Origin: Dentipellis sp. KUC8613
Lineage: Eukaryota; Basidiomycota; Agaricomycetes; Russulales; Hericiaceae
NCBI GenBank assembly: GCA_002286715.1
Contig: NSJX01000008.1
Coordinates: 211,630-275,629, forward strand
Direction: 5' to 3'
DNA length: 64,000 nucleotides
The notes beneath the pieces were generated by a model, which was not told the DNA's origin, made no database searches, and worked only from the letters and a program-made list of their open reading frames with translations. Both the position numbers and the translations under genes were made by a program. Shown in pieces: positions 1-9,703 of the stretch. Numbering within the stretch: the stretch's first letter is position 1; every line of letters starts with the position of its first letter.

Positions 1-1122
1 AATATTACGCGTCCCCCACAGCACATCGCCGAGAACCACGACCCGCTCGCGCAAGTGCGCAAAGAGCGCGGCGAGAAGATCGTACGTGCGCACCCCCACC
101 CCTCCTTCCGCCCGCGCCCTGACGCCGATTGACGATCCCAGTTCGCATGCTACCTCGCGTCGTGCGGGCGCAGCTTCCTGACGCCAAAAGCGCGGCGGCT
201 GCACCTGATCGCCGCGCACGGGTACCCGAAGGAGTACTTCTTCGCGGTGACGAATCGTGGCGTCGGCGGGCTCCTGCGGCGGTGGGGCGAGGGCGCGAGC
301 TTGATACGCGGGACGTGGAAGGCGAGGGAGGGTCAAGGGAAGAATGGGCAGGACGACGAAGACGACGAAGGAGATGAAGACGAAGACGAGGAGGAAGCGG
401 ACATGCCGATTGACGAAGATAGGGAAGTGAGCCCGACACCGAAGGAGCGGAAGCAGCAGCAGCAGGTACCTCCTGCGAAATCAGCGGCGTGGAGAGGCAA
501 GCCCGAGACGGTGGCGGTAGCGGCAGATGCGGATAAGGCGCTGGACGCGCTCACGTCGAACATGTCCTCTCTCAGTCTTGTCCCCTCCTCCGTCCGCTTC
601 GGGCGCGGCGGAAAAAGTAGCGGAATGGGGTTCTCGGGTCAGCGTGTACAGCATGGTGCGGCAGCGACTGCGACAACAACGACAGGCAAGGCGCAAGAGA
701 AGGCGAATGGGCAAGAGAAGGCAAATGGGCACGAGCAGACAATGGAGAGTACGGAGACAGCTATGGAGACCGAGTCGAGAAACGTGCCGGCAGCGAATAC
801 GAATACGAATGGGAAGGCAGCACCAAAGGCGGCTGCGGGTGCGGGAACTGGAACGAGCACAGGGGGGAAAGCGCAGGGGCCAAGTCAAAACGGGGCGCCT
901 GCCAATGCAAACGCGAACACGAACAGTCGGGGACGGGGGAATCCGCGAGGACGTGGTCGGGGGTTCGTCGCGCGCGGGCGCGGGGGATTCGTCCCACCGC
1001 CGCCGAGAGGTGGGTTTATTCGCGGTTTGGGAGTGCATAGAGGAGCGATGGGTATGGGTGTCGGGGCTGGAGTTCCGAGGGGCAGGGGGCGCGGTCGTGG
1101 ACGCGGTGGTGATAGCCTGTGA
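1..1122 (+). CDS. ZNF511-like C2H2 zinc-finger protein with RGG tail (5' partial)
   Basis: The 5' end lies outside the window. Visible exons are up to 81 (probably starting at 22, after a CCCCCACAG acceptor) and 142-1122, joined across a 60-nt GT-AG intron at 82-141. The joined protein reads HIAENHDPLAQVRKERGEKI and then a C2H2 finger (CX4C, HX4H) ending in AAHGYPKEYFF. This matches the last finger and preceding linker of the ZNF511 family, where HD.L...R.....C..C is followed by H....H.YP..F. The second half is an acidic stretch at about 355-425, then low-complexity Ala/Thr/Asn sequence, then an Arg-Gly-rich tail (about 930-1115) typical of RNA-binding proteins. The stop is TGA at 1120-1122. 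The ZNF511 assignment is my recognition of the family consensus; an RNA-related role for the RGG tail is inference. Confidence 0.72.
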
Positions 1123-1693
1123 GTATGTGGTGTAGGAACGGATGACGAGGGATCTATGGGCCCGGTGGTGTGGGTCCGGAGTTACGGTCGTAGTTGTAAG
1201 TGGTATAGTGTCTCTTGTACGAGCTTGATGAGCCGTGCGGTCAGGGTGGATCTAGTGACTTTGCTTTAGCTGTTTGTAGGCTTGGTGTACGATGTTGGAA
1301 TGGTATATCCTTTTTGACAGGCTGTCTGTCACAATCACGATGTCCAGTTAACCTAGACATGGACGAAACTCCCGTCCTGCGCGACGGGATATTGACCTAC
1401 AATCAAACGTGAGTTTTGTTTGTGCTTTACACTCGACATTGTCTGTCGCTTCGAGAACTGCCGGAAGTAAATTTAGAGTGAAAACAATGATAGATCTGTC
1501 CCGGTACAATCGGTGCAGTACAGTACAAACCCCGCGCCCTTCGCCTTTAGCCTAGCAATTGTCTTCTCTCATTCACCAGCAAAATCGTTTCAAGGATACT
1601 TTCGGCCATCGCAATCCAAGCCTGCATTGCTCAATCAAGGGCGTAGGAGATGCCCGGATTCGCGGTCGCATCCTCAGCATCCTCGTCCTCGCT
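1123..1693. other. Intergenic, convergent gene ends
   Basis: No convincing coding exon. It holds the 3' flanks of the zinc-finger gene (+) and of the first F-box gene (-). The segment at about 1483-1540 is recognisably similar to 4240-4300, the 3' flank of the second F-box gene, which suggests their downstream sequences descend from one duplication. Confidence 0.6.
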
Positions 1694-3376
1694 TCAAACA
1701 TCCTCGTTCTCCTCATCGTCGTCGTCATCTTCCTCCCAGTCCCACTCCGGAAACAAGATCTTAGCGAAAGTGGGTGAATCGTAAAGCCCTTGACCAGTTT
1801 CTGCTTCTGTACTGTACCCAAACTTGGGCACAATAGCGGCCAGCATATCCACCCACTTCTCCACGCCCTCCGAATCGGCCGACATCCGCAGGCCGATCCG
1901 TTCCAACGGCACGCCTCGCTCCCTGGCGGACACTATGCACTCCTCGACCTCATCCAGCATGTCAAGCTCCAGACCCTCCTCCGCGTCAATGACAATCAGC
2001 TCCAGGGACGGGATCGCTTCTACGGGTAGGTTAAGTAGGGCGATGAGGAAGGAGCAGCTGGGGTCCAATTCCACCAGGAGCTCGCGTAATTCTGGCAAGC
2101 TCAAGCCCGTGGTTATGAAAACCTCTGTCCACTCATCCACCGACACCCCGGCTTCGTTTCTCATCTCGACGGTGGCCAGCCGGTCTTGGGTTACCGTCGA
2201 GAACGCGGTCTTCAGGCAGGGCAGCCAGTTGTCGGGACGAGCGAGCGAGAAAATCACATGGAATGTCTCAGAAAGGGCGTTGTCGAACCTCAACGTCATG
2301 CCGAACACTCCTTCGCGCGTAAGGTCAAACTGGTGGCATAGGGATACGAACGGAATATCTTCCGGCGCGGGGATGTGGCCGACCATGAAGTTCAGCAGCG
2401 TGTGGATGTCTTCGTCCGCTTCCCATGCCAGGTCTATACATTCTGGGCAGTACACGCCCACCATTGCTTGCGGCTTGACGATCACGTTCCGAAGGAAAGC
2501 TGCGTTGATAGCTTTGTTATGTGTTAAAATAAGATGTTGTAGGTGTAATAAGGACACTGGTTCCAAGTTCTGTGTGATTTCTTCGCTGTCGGAGGCATGA
2601 ATGGCGTAACGAAGAACCAAACTTTCTAACTTTGTCATCTCACGGATGATGGCTAACATCGACAGCAAAGAAGGCAGGCGTGTTTCTTCCCCGTTTTCGT
2701 ATTTTTTGTTCCCCGTGTAGCTTATCGATAAGTTGACAAGGCTTGAAAATTTGAAGCTGTTCCATTGGAAAAAGACGTTCTCGAGCCGGAGGTGGTGCAA
2801 AGGCCCACCGCCACCATTCAACAGAGGCCCGCAAAGTTCATAGACCGGGCAATCCTGAGTTCCATCACCTTCACGGGAAATTTCTACCTCTAGGGATTCC
2901 AGTCGAGGAGCAGGTTCGTGCAGACGATCCAGCAGGGGGCGAAGAATGTCGCATGAATCATGTATGAGGAGAGTGCGCATCTGCCCCAGCCGACGTGCAA
3001 TGTCCTGCACTGGCGGCGACGTACTGGAATTCGCCTCATATTGATCAAGATGCAGAGGAGCATTTCCAGCACGTTCCAGAGAAACTCTTGTCCATTCAGG
3101 CCCGAGATCGGTAATCCTAGTCCATAAAAGAGCGGCAGAGACGGCGACTTCTCTCCAGCGACGGCAAACATGCGTCACTCGAATCCATCCGAGCTCTATC
3201 CCCGCCTCCTTCTTCCGCGGGGGAGATGATAATAGCAGATCGGAGAAGATAAGTACAAGAATCTCCAGCGGAAGAGAGACCGCCGCTCGAGTAGCATTGA
3301 GCTCTTCTAATTCCTGCGTAGGTTCGCGTTTACCGGCTGGCGGTCGCGATCCACCGACTACGAGAGCTGACTCCAT
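1694..3376 (-). CDS. F-box-like domain protein (paralog of the gene at 17674)
   Basis: Single-exon gene of 560 residues. Near the N-terminus the F-box-like core reads LPLEILVLIFSDL (residues 35-47), followed by LGWIRVTHVCRRWREVAVSA and an LLWTRI segment. This is the layout of the large agaricomycete F-box-like family. The remainder is Leu-rich with LRR-like spacing (for example PLHHLRLENVFF), and the protein ends in an acidic tail of Asp/Glu. F-box proteins normally bind Skp1 and present substrates to a cullin ubiquitin ligase; the substrate here is unknown. A TATA-like TATAAC lies about 25-30 bp upstream on this strand. Protein and 5' flank both match the gene at 17674-19431, so the two are duplicates. 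The start at 3376 is supported by the paralog, which begins with nearly the same residues. Confidence 0.85.
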   Translation of the reverse strand: MESALVVGGSRPPAGKREPTQELEELNATRAAVSLPLEILVLIFSDLLLSSPPRKKEAGIELGWIRVTHVCRRWREVAVSAALLWTRITDLGPEWTRVSLERAGNAPLHLDQYEANSSTSPPVQDIARRLGQMRTLLIHDSCDILRPLLDRLHEPAPRLESLEVEISREGDGTQDCPVYELCGPLLNGGGGPLHHLRLENVFFQWNSFKFSSLVNLSISYTGNKKYENGEETRLPSLLSMLAIIREMTKLESLVLRYAIHASDSEEITQNLEPVSLLHLQHLILTHNKAINAAFLRNVIVKPQAMVGVYCPECIDLAWEADEDIHTLLNFMVGHIPAPEDIPFVSLCHQFDLTREGVFGMTLRFDNALSETFHVIFSLARPDNWLPCLKTAFSTVTQDRLATVEMRNEAGVSVDEWTEVFITTGLSLPELRELLVELDPSCSFLIALLNLPVEAIPSLELIVIDAEEGLELDMLDEVEECIVSARERGVPLERIGLRMSADSEGVEKWVDMLAAIVPKFGYSTEAETGQGLYDSPTFAKILFPEWDWEEDDDDDEENEDV

Positions 3377-3400
3377 CGTGCCCTCCGAGGCGGATTGGAG

Positions 3401-3406
3401 TTATAC
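3401..3406 (-). promoter_or_regulatory. TATA-like box of first F-box gene
   Basis: On the minus strand this reads GTATAA, about 25-30 bp before the start codon at 3376. The same arrangement occurs before the paralog (19456-19461). It implies a very short 5' UTR, unless transcription starts further upstream. Confidence 0.4.
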
Positions 3407-3537
3407 AGGTGTCTGCGGTTGGTGTAAGTCAAATGAGAAGAGGATATGGCAAAAATTGTATTCCACCTGGTAAAAAGTGATGCCTGAGTGCAAGGGGAAG
3501 GGAAAGATGATGAGGATCGATGCAAGTAATGATGCTC

Positions 3538-3564
3538 GACTGCGGGTCCTTGTATTATAGTGTC
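3538..3564 (-). promoter_or_regulatory. 27-bp block identical upstream of two F-box paralogs
   Basis: These 27 bp are identical to 19618-19644 and sit about 165-190 bp upstream of both start codons. They are the best preserved part of an otherwise diverged 5' flank shared by the two genes. This could be a promoter element or simply a chance slow patch of the duplication. Confidence 0.4.
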
Positions 3565-4363
3565 TGTGTCGGAATGGTCCGAGAGGTCACACCTTCGGAA
3601 TTCTAATCAGAAGGCAGGGTGTCACTAGGACCAAGTACAGCAGATAATTGTGAGCCTGTACTTGCAGACAACAGCTTTCCTCAGCATTTGGAAGGTGTGT
3701 ATTGTTTGCATCTGTGCCTGTCTCCGTGGGATCCAGATGAACTCAGCTGGTGCGGTTGCGATGGAGACACTCTCCTTGATAGCCTGGATGAAGATAAGGA
3801 TGACCTTTTATGACAATAAAATTGGTATAGGAACCGTAGCCAGGGCTTACCGTGCCAGTGAGGTAACAATGCATGCATCTCCCGGCGAGTTGCATTGGAT
3901 CCATGCCAGGCCATTCCTGGTGACGAGCAATGTCGAATACGTGCCATGAGACACAAGATTCTCACTATCGAGCCAATGGAGCACGTCAGATCGTCGTTGT
4001 TGACTGCAAATTCGAGAGTTACTGGGACATACACCCGAACTGGGCCGTCTCCTGCTTTGGGGACGGTGCGGACCGGACCGGACCGCAACCAACAATTCGA
4101 TTCGAAGAGTCAACTCAAGTCACTTGAATATATAATTACTACTCTTCGTGACGCATCGTTCGAGCTCGCAATGCTTGAATACCCAAGTTTACAAATTCTC
4201 CCGCTTTCAGGATGGCTGGAAGTGCTCGTACATTGGACTGAAAACAATGATATATCTATTCTGGTACAATCGGTGAAGCACAAACCCCTTCCTCTTTGCC
4301 GCGCACCAGTCTCACATCTTCATTTCGGGTTAAACTTAACCCTCCCACAACTCATCGTCTTGA

Positions 4364-6013
4364 TCATCCCCAAACCAGCCCAAAAAAATCTTCCTCAGCT
4401 TCCCCGGTCTTCTGGTGTTCAAATTGAGGTACGACAGTTTCCAGCATATCTTGCCATTCCCGCATACCTACATCCTTTACCGACCCCCGAAGTTTGATGT
4501 ACTGCAACGGCACTCCGCGTCCCCTGCACGCCTGCACGCCATGCGCGATTGGGCCCACTAATGCAGGATCCAGGCCAGTGGCATCTGCATCGAGGATGAG
4601 GTCTCGCATTTTCGGGATCCCATTTACGTCCAGGTCGAGCAGCGCCGAAAGGCATTGGCAGGAGTAGTCATCCGATATCATTACGAGTTCTAGCTGCGGG
4701 AGCGGGAGCGCAGATGCAAACAACTCTGCCCATTGAACGCTTGTCAAAGGCATTTCCGCCTCGTTGGTGAGCTCGAGAGCGCGGATGCAATCCCGAGGCA
4801 AGGTAGATAGGATGACCTTCAATAATCGTAGCCAGTCGGCGCCCAGGTCATCGAAACCGTCAAACCCTTCTATGTCTGGCAGCGCCAAGAGGAATGTGTG
4901 GTTGTCGCTGTTGAAATCCATCATCTCGACACGGAGAAGCCCGTCAATTATTGAACCAGCAGCTATGATCCTACAGTTCAGGCGTGGTGAGTTGCTCTTC
5001 CCTCCCGCCTTTGAGGAATGCTTCATGCAGATTTGGACCAGTGCATCTATCTCACCAGCTTCCCATCTAGTAGTTGTACCTTCGCACGATACAGAGACAG
5101 GTATGCTCTGGTGCCTTAGATTATCAGCAACGATCCCTTGGTATAGAATGAGGCACTCTGTTGCACTCCCTCCCAAATCCACAAGACGTAGACAAGGCAA
5201 AGTGATCGGCTTCGGGCATTCTTCGCCGGCTTGTATCCGCATAAAATTATCGATTTCCAGGGTATGCAGGTTGAGCATATTGCTAAGAGTGGCAAAAAGA
5301 GCAGATACGGAAGGTATACGGATTTCTTTCCCGAGATCATGATCCTTCGAGACCTTGCTTGTCAGGGTCAAGCTGACAATGTCCGAGAAGCGAAAGGTGC
5401 TCCACGAGAAGAAGACATTGTGGAGGTAGAGATGCCGCAGTGAGGGACCATTGCCGCCTAGAAGAGGACCGCGAACTTCCAGGCTACGCGGGAAAGGATC
5501 GCGACTGTTGTCGACTACTACTTGGAGCGTTTCAAGTCGAGGAGCAGGACTGTGCAGCCGGTCTATAATCGGAAGAAGTTCGTCGACTGTTCCCTGGACG
5601 TCAAGTGATCGGAATTGTGGAAAGCGTCCAGCAATGTCCTGTCCTTTGGGGAAGGCTGTGGAGGACAGGATGAACGACTCCAGGCAAAGTGGTGCACTTC
5701 TCGCACGCTCCAGGCAGAGTGCAGTCCAATACGGCCCGAGATCGGATACATATGTCCACAAAATACAAGCCGATAAGGCAACCTCCCTCCAACGACGACA
5801 GACATGGGTCACCCGAATCCATCCAAGATAGATTCTTGAGCGACTCCTCGTCGGAGGGAATGTCGATGACAGTGACGAGAAGATAAGTACCAGGATCTCT
5901 GGTGGCAAAACGACGATCGGTCTTGCATTATTGAAGTCCTCTGCTAGCCGCTGGAATAAACGGTCGAATTCGGGATCTGGCTGTTGGCTGCTGTCGGCAA
6001 TGGAGGACGCCAT
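4364..6013 (-). CDS. F-box-like domain protein
   Basis: Single-exon gene of 549 residues. The F-box-like core is VVLPPEILVLIFSSL (about residues 34-48), followed by LGWIRVTHVCRRWREVALSA and ILWTYVSDLGPYW. It has the same skeleton as the F-box gene at 1694 (GPLLGGNGPSLRHLYLHNVFF against GPLLNGGGGPLHHLRLENVFF), so the two are tandem paralogs, but it is clearly more diverged than the 1694/17674 pair. The C-terminal half is Leu-rich repeat-like. The predicted role is a substrate receptor of an SCF ubiquitin ligase (family knowledge); the target is unknown. It lies head-to-tail with the 1694 gene, with about 1 kb between them, and its 3' flank resembles that gene's 3' flank. Confidence 0.83.
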   Translation of the reverse strand: MASSIADSSQQPDPEFDRLFQRLAEDFNNARPIVVLPPEILVLIFSSLSSTFPPTRSRSRIYLGWIRVTHVCRRWREVALSACILWTYVSDLGPYWTALCLERARSAPLCLESFILSSTAFPKGQDIAGRFPQFRSLDVQGTVDELLPIIDRLHSPAPRLETLQVVVDNSRDPFPRSLEVRGPLLGGNGPSLRHLYLHNVFFSWSTFRFSDIVSLTLTSKVSKDHDLGKEIRIPSVSALFATLSNMLNLHTLEIDNFMRIQAGEECPKPITLPCLRLVDLGGSATECLILYQGIVADNLRHQSIPVSVSCEGTTTRWEAGEIDALVQICMKHSSKAGGKSNSPRLNCRIIAAGSIIDGLLRVEMMDFNSDNHTFLLALPDIEGFDGFDDLGADWLRLLKVILSTLPRDCIRALELTNEAEMPLTSVQWAELFASALPLPQLELVMISDDYSCQCLSALLDLDVNGIPKMRDLILDADATGLDPALVGPIAHGVQACRGRGVPLQYIKLRGSVKDVGMREWQDMLETVVPQFEHQKTGEAEEDFFGLVWG

Positions 6014-6660
6014 TGCTTACTCCCAGTCCGTGCCAGCAATGCTACTAGCTGGTGTAGCTGAGTTGACCGACGAAGATACGTAGTAGGATGTAAGCTGAAG
6101 GCAACTCACCTGGGAGAAACGACACGGTTGAAGCAGGTCGGTGTCGGTGCCACCCCTTTGTAGTAAACAATGTTACAGTTGACCTTTGATAAGTATGGAC
6201 AAGGGATATTGTCGCATGATACCGATGGCATATCCCGGCCTGCATTGTGTCCTGTAGGGCACGAGGCGCGTGGTCGACAACCAGGAAAACCGTGAAAAGG
6301 CTCTGAGTACAAACAAGGCTTTGTACTAGTAACATCTGTTTGATTTGATGACGGGCGCGGTCTCAGGATCCCTAGTAACGAGAACAGTTAGATTGCGCCT
6401 GATCACACGTATTATACCTGAGATGGCTCGTGTACCCTGCGGCATCTTCGAAGCAAATTTCGAAGACACAAGTGACGGACGTCCTCGGTACTTGGGGATC
6501 TATGCTGTCCACAAAATACAGATGTCGTCCTATTATCACCATTGTGATCAACGACGCGAGACAAACAAATAAAAGAACATATCAGTATGATGCGCAGGAA
6601 CCAGAAAAGGGAGTGAAAGCAAAGAACTAGAGGTGTCAAAAGAACTCCTGACAAAGTAAT
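6014..6660. other. Intergenic
   Basis: Upstream region of the F-box gene ending at 6013 and 3' flank of the FAD oxidase gene. I see no coding exon or repeat. Confidence 0.6.
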
Positions 6661-8679
6661 CTAAAACTTGTATCCACCGGCGAGGTCCATCACGGCTTCC
6701 GGATCATACTTCACCTTCAGCTTGTGCAGCGTCTCCACGTTGGCGCCGTATATCGCTTCCAGAGGGACATCTCCTAGCGCGTAATTGCTGTATATGGCCG
6801 CATTCGCAACGTCTTGTCCATCGCCGACCGCGACGGCTCTCATTTGGGCGGCACTCTGCACCATCGCGTCATGCATGTAGTCCGTAGCTGTCGGGTCCGA
6901 CCATCCAAACAAGAGGTTGATTGGTTCGATAGTAGTGGAGCGATCCGGCGGATAGGCGGAGGGCGGTCCATGAGAGAACATCGAAGGCAGGAACACATCG
7001 GCGACGTTGAAGATCGTCACCAGTGACTTTGGCGACAGCCGAGCGCCCCAGAACTGCTCGCCCGTCAGAATTATAGATTCATGCAATTGTTAAAAAGGAC
7101 TGCTTGCTTGGGTTTCGTTCACCATCGAGTTGAGTACAATTTTGGAAAACGTCGTCGCAGGCGCCGCGTGCATAAGGATGCTGGGATGGTAGGTTAGAGT
7201 AATACCGACTTTGACCGCATGAACTTACTTCGGTGGGACAGGTATACCGGACTGGGATTGGATCAGATTGAACATTGTCGTAGTCGTTACTGATACATTG
7301 GAATCGGGGATGGCTAAGAGCACGTCGAAGACACCCGAAGGTGGTGTGGGCGCATCATAGAACAGTCCGACAAGAAGGACGACCTGAAGAGACTGTCAAG
7401 ATACCGTCATTGTTACAGTAAGTACGGCAAGTTACCTCTCCAGCAGAGTATACGAACTGGGGGAGAATGGACGCCTTTGGGTCGGACGTATGAGCTTGAT
7501 ATGTAACGAGAGCATCAATGGCGGCGTCAATGCTTTTCGAAGGTATCGTTATCCCTCCACCCTAGTTGTAGGAATTGGTCACATATGATATAACACAGTT
7601 TGTTTCGACAGGCTTACCCAAACCTTGGTCTGCCGGAATGTTTTCAAGGTAAACTTGGTCACGATGCCCTGGGGAAAGTCAGCCATCGACGCAGCCATCA
7701 GAATGCTACTGAAAAAATTTCACAAAGTTGTTGAAGCCGCCCTAGATGAAAGAGAAAACACCGCGTCATTATCTACCATCCAGGAGGTAAAATGGACATC
7801 TACCCGAAGACCAAACCAAAGGTCCTCATCTGTTGCAGTCACCGTCGTGACGGTCCCGTTCGGAAAGACCAACTCAAAAGATTTAATGTTATCGACTGCA
7901 AGCCCGTATTGATTCGATTTGAACGACAGCCCTGCGCATACATTCTCGCGTCTGTAAGGTCAAGAACGATTCCTCACAGAAGTACATACCTCCGCCCAAA
8001 ATCAAACCAGCGACGCCGACACCAGAAATCCTGCCGCCGACCACGTTGACGCCTTGCGGCTCCAATGCCGCATAGACGTCGTCCCAAACGAGACCAGATC
8101 CGATCTCGGCGGTCTGAGAAGACTCGCTATAAACGACTTTCGAGAATCTAGTCATCGATATCTCGACACCCGTGGTCGACGAAAACCCAGGGTTCGAAGA
8201 ATGTCCTCCACCCTTTACCTATGAGCGCCGCGTCAGGCAGTCTTTATAGTGATATTCCGGAGATAGATGGCTTACACCAAACGGAGTCCGCGATTTACCC
8301 AAAATCCGAAGCTGTAAGAGAAAATGTAACAATCGCGTATACTCCTTCAAAATTAGCAGGACAATTCTTACTATGGACCCTACATCCTTAGCTGTACCGG
8401 GCTCTACGGAGCAAACGGCCTTCTCAGTGCTGGAATTGGACCAGTGAGATATATCTGCGGTATAACTGGATGACCCTGGTATCATTGATGAGTGAGGGGA
8501 ACAAAATTCTGAGATCGAGACATACCTGGGTAAAACACGCCAGAGGCAGACGATATAGCAGTTGCTATGGACCGGCAAGTGGTGAGAATGTGGGTGTGAT
8601 CGCCAGGAGACGTGTGCGCATGAGAGATATATAAAACAGAGGAGAGCAGGATTACGCTGGTGAGCTTTCGGACTACCAT
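6661..8679 (-). CDS. Secreted FAD-linked oxidase (FAD_binding_4 + BBE)
   Basis: Eleven-exon model: 8679-8526, 8475-8372, 8311-8276, 8218-7990, 7931-7804, 7741-7724, 7668-7618, 7561-7436, 7383-7229, 7180-7123, 7053-6661. All introns are GT-AG and the frame is continuous over 483 residues, the usual length of the family. A signal peptide precedes a PCMH-type FAD domain with SSSYTADISHWSNSSTE, CSVEP and KGGGHSSNPGFSSTTGV. His104 in GGGH is the usual site of covalent 8-alpha-histidyl FAD. The second Cys linkage of berberine bridge enzyme is absent: the equivalent region reads GVAGLILGGG. The BBE segment near the C-terminus contains GQDVANAAIYSNYA and ends GGYKF. Fungal members oxidise sugars, alcohols or alkaloid intermediates with O2; the substrate is unknown here. 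The ATG at 8679 is preferred over the one at 8715 because a TATA box overlaps the latter. Confidence 0.85.
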
Positions 8680-8714
8680 GTCAGTGTACTGCTTGCAAGT
8701 GAAGAGGGCTGGCA

Positions 8715-8720
8715 TTTATA
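8715..8720 (-). promoter_or_regulatory. TATA box of the FAD oxidase
   Basis: TATAAA on the minus strand, 36 bp before the ATG at 8679. It overlaps the alternative in-frame ATG (8715), which argues against translation starting there. Confidence 0.55.
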
Positions 8721-9703
8721 CTTCCTGTAAATGTACGAGCATGGATATGCCTCCGAGCTTCCCGGGTGTAAAGTCTAAAGTCGGATACCAGAGACCTTTC
8801 TTCGGACAACTGCGCAATTATGGTTAGAATTTGGTGGAGGGTCCGGCTGGTTAGTGTACTAGTAATTGGTAAGTATCCGGCTACAAGGGGTCCCCAAATG
8901 GACGACGTGCAGGGACCGTATCCCATACTTTGTTGGAGAATTGGACCAGAAGAAGTCACACGTCACAGCTGTTTTCAAAATGACAGGCAGTGTCGAGCTT
9001 TGCGTCTGTACAGACGAAACAGACACATTGAGACGCAGGTATCCCATTTTCGCCACCGCAGAAACCGGCAATTTCGTAGGTGCACAGGGATGCACAACAT
9101 ACCTACATTGATGTGTCAATTGAGGGCTATGCGCGTACTCCGGGCGACGTTGCTACAAAATCGATATTACAACTGCATGTAAAAGGTTGTCACTGGCAGC
9201 TGTCAACGTGTGGCGTGCTTGAAGGCATTCGAGGTCTGACATTCGTAAGCTCATGCTGTGACGAAGTAAATTGTTCATGAATACATACCTTCACCGCTAG
9301 TCAATAACAGCTTCTCCTTCAAGTAAAAATCACGCCGCCCAGTCTAAGGGGCTAAGCAGAGATGAAACACATCAATAGTGCTATACGGAGCGGGGAGCAC
9401 GGTACACATCTGCTGCATGATGGGCGCTATTTCTCATTTTCGTATTCGGATTGCTCGCCATACACAGACATTCGTTAGCTCTGCATATTCCATCGTGAGC
9501 CGATCTCAAGAAACCGACGCAGAACGGAAACGCACTCACCCAGCGCAACGCCGCAGATCGGCAGTGGTAAAAATCGGGTAGATAGTAGAAGAATTGTGAC
9601 AAGATGACTGTTCGCTGTCCTCCGCGAGTTCACAGATGTCCCATGACCATCGTGATCCATTAGAGAGGCGAGGCAAGGCCCAGGACCCAACTTTGTGCCA
9701 AGG
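8721..9703. other. Intergenic, no gene seen
   Basis: The segment follows the premature end of the truncated F-box gene and precedes the FAD oxidase promoter. I looked on the minus strand for the missing C-terminal half of the F-box protein and did not recognise it. Confidence 0.5.

Larger units (their letters stand above)
3377..4363. other. Intergenic with duplicated 5' flank
   Basis: About 3377-3760 aligns by eye with 19432-19860 upstream of the paralogous F-box gene. The rest, to 4363, is the 3' flank of the second F-box gene. No coding exon is supported. Confidence 0.6.

Noticed and set aside
8680..8715. Upstream in-frame ATG for the FAD oxidase, adding 12 residues
   Set aside because: The TATA box (8715-8720) overlaps this ATG, so a transcript would start downstream of it, and the signal peptide reads better from 8679.
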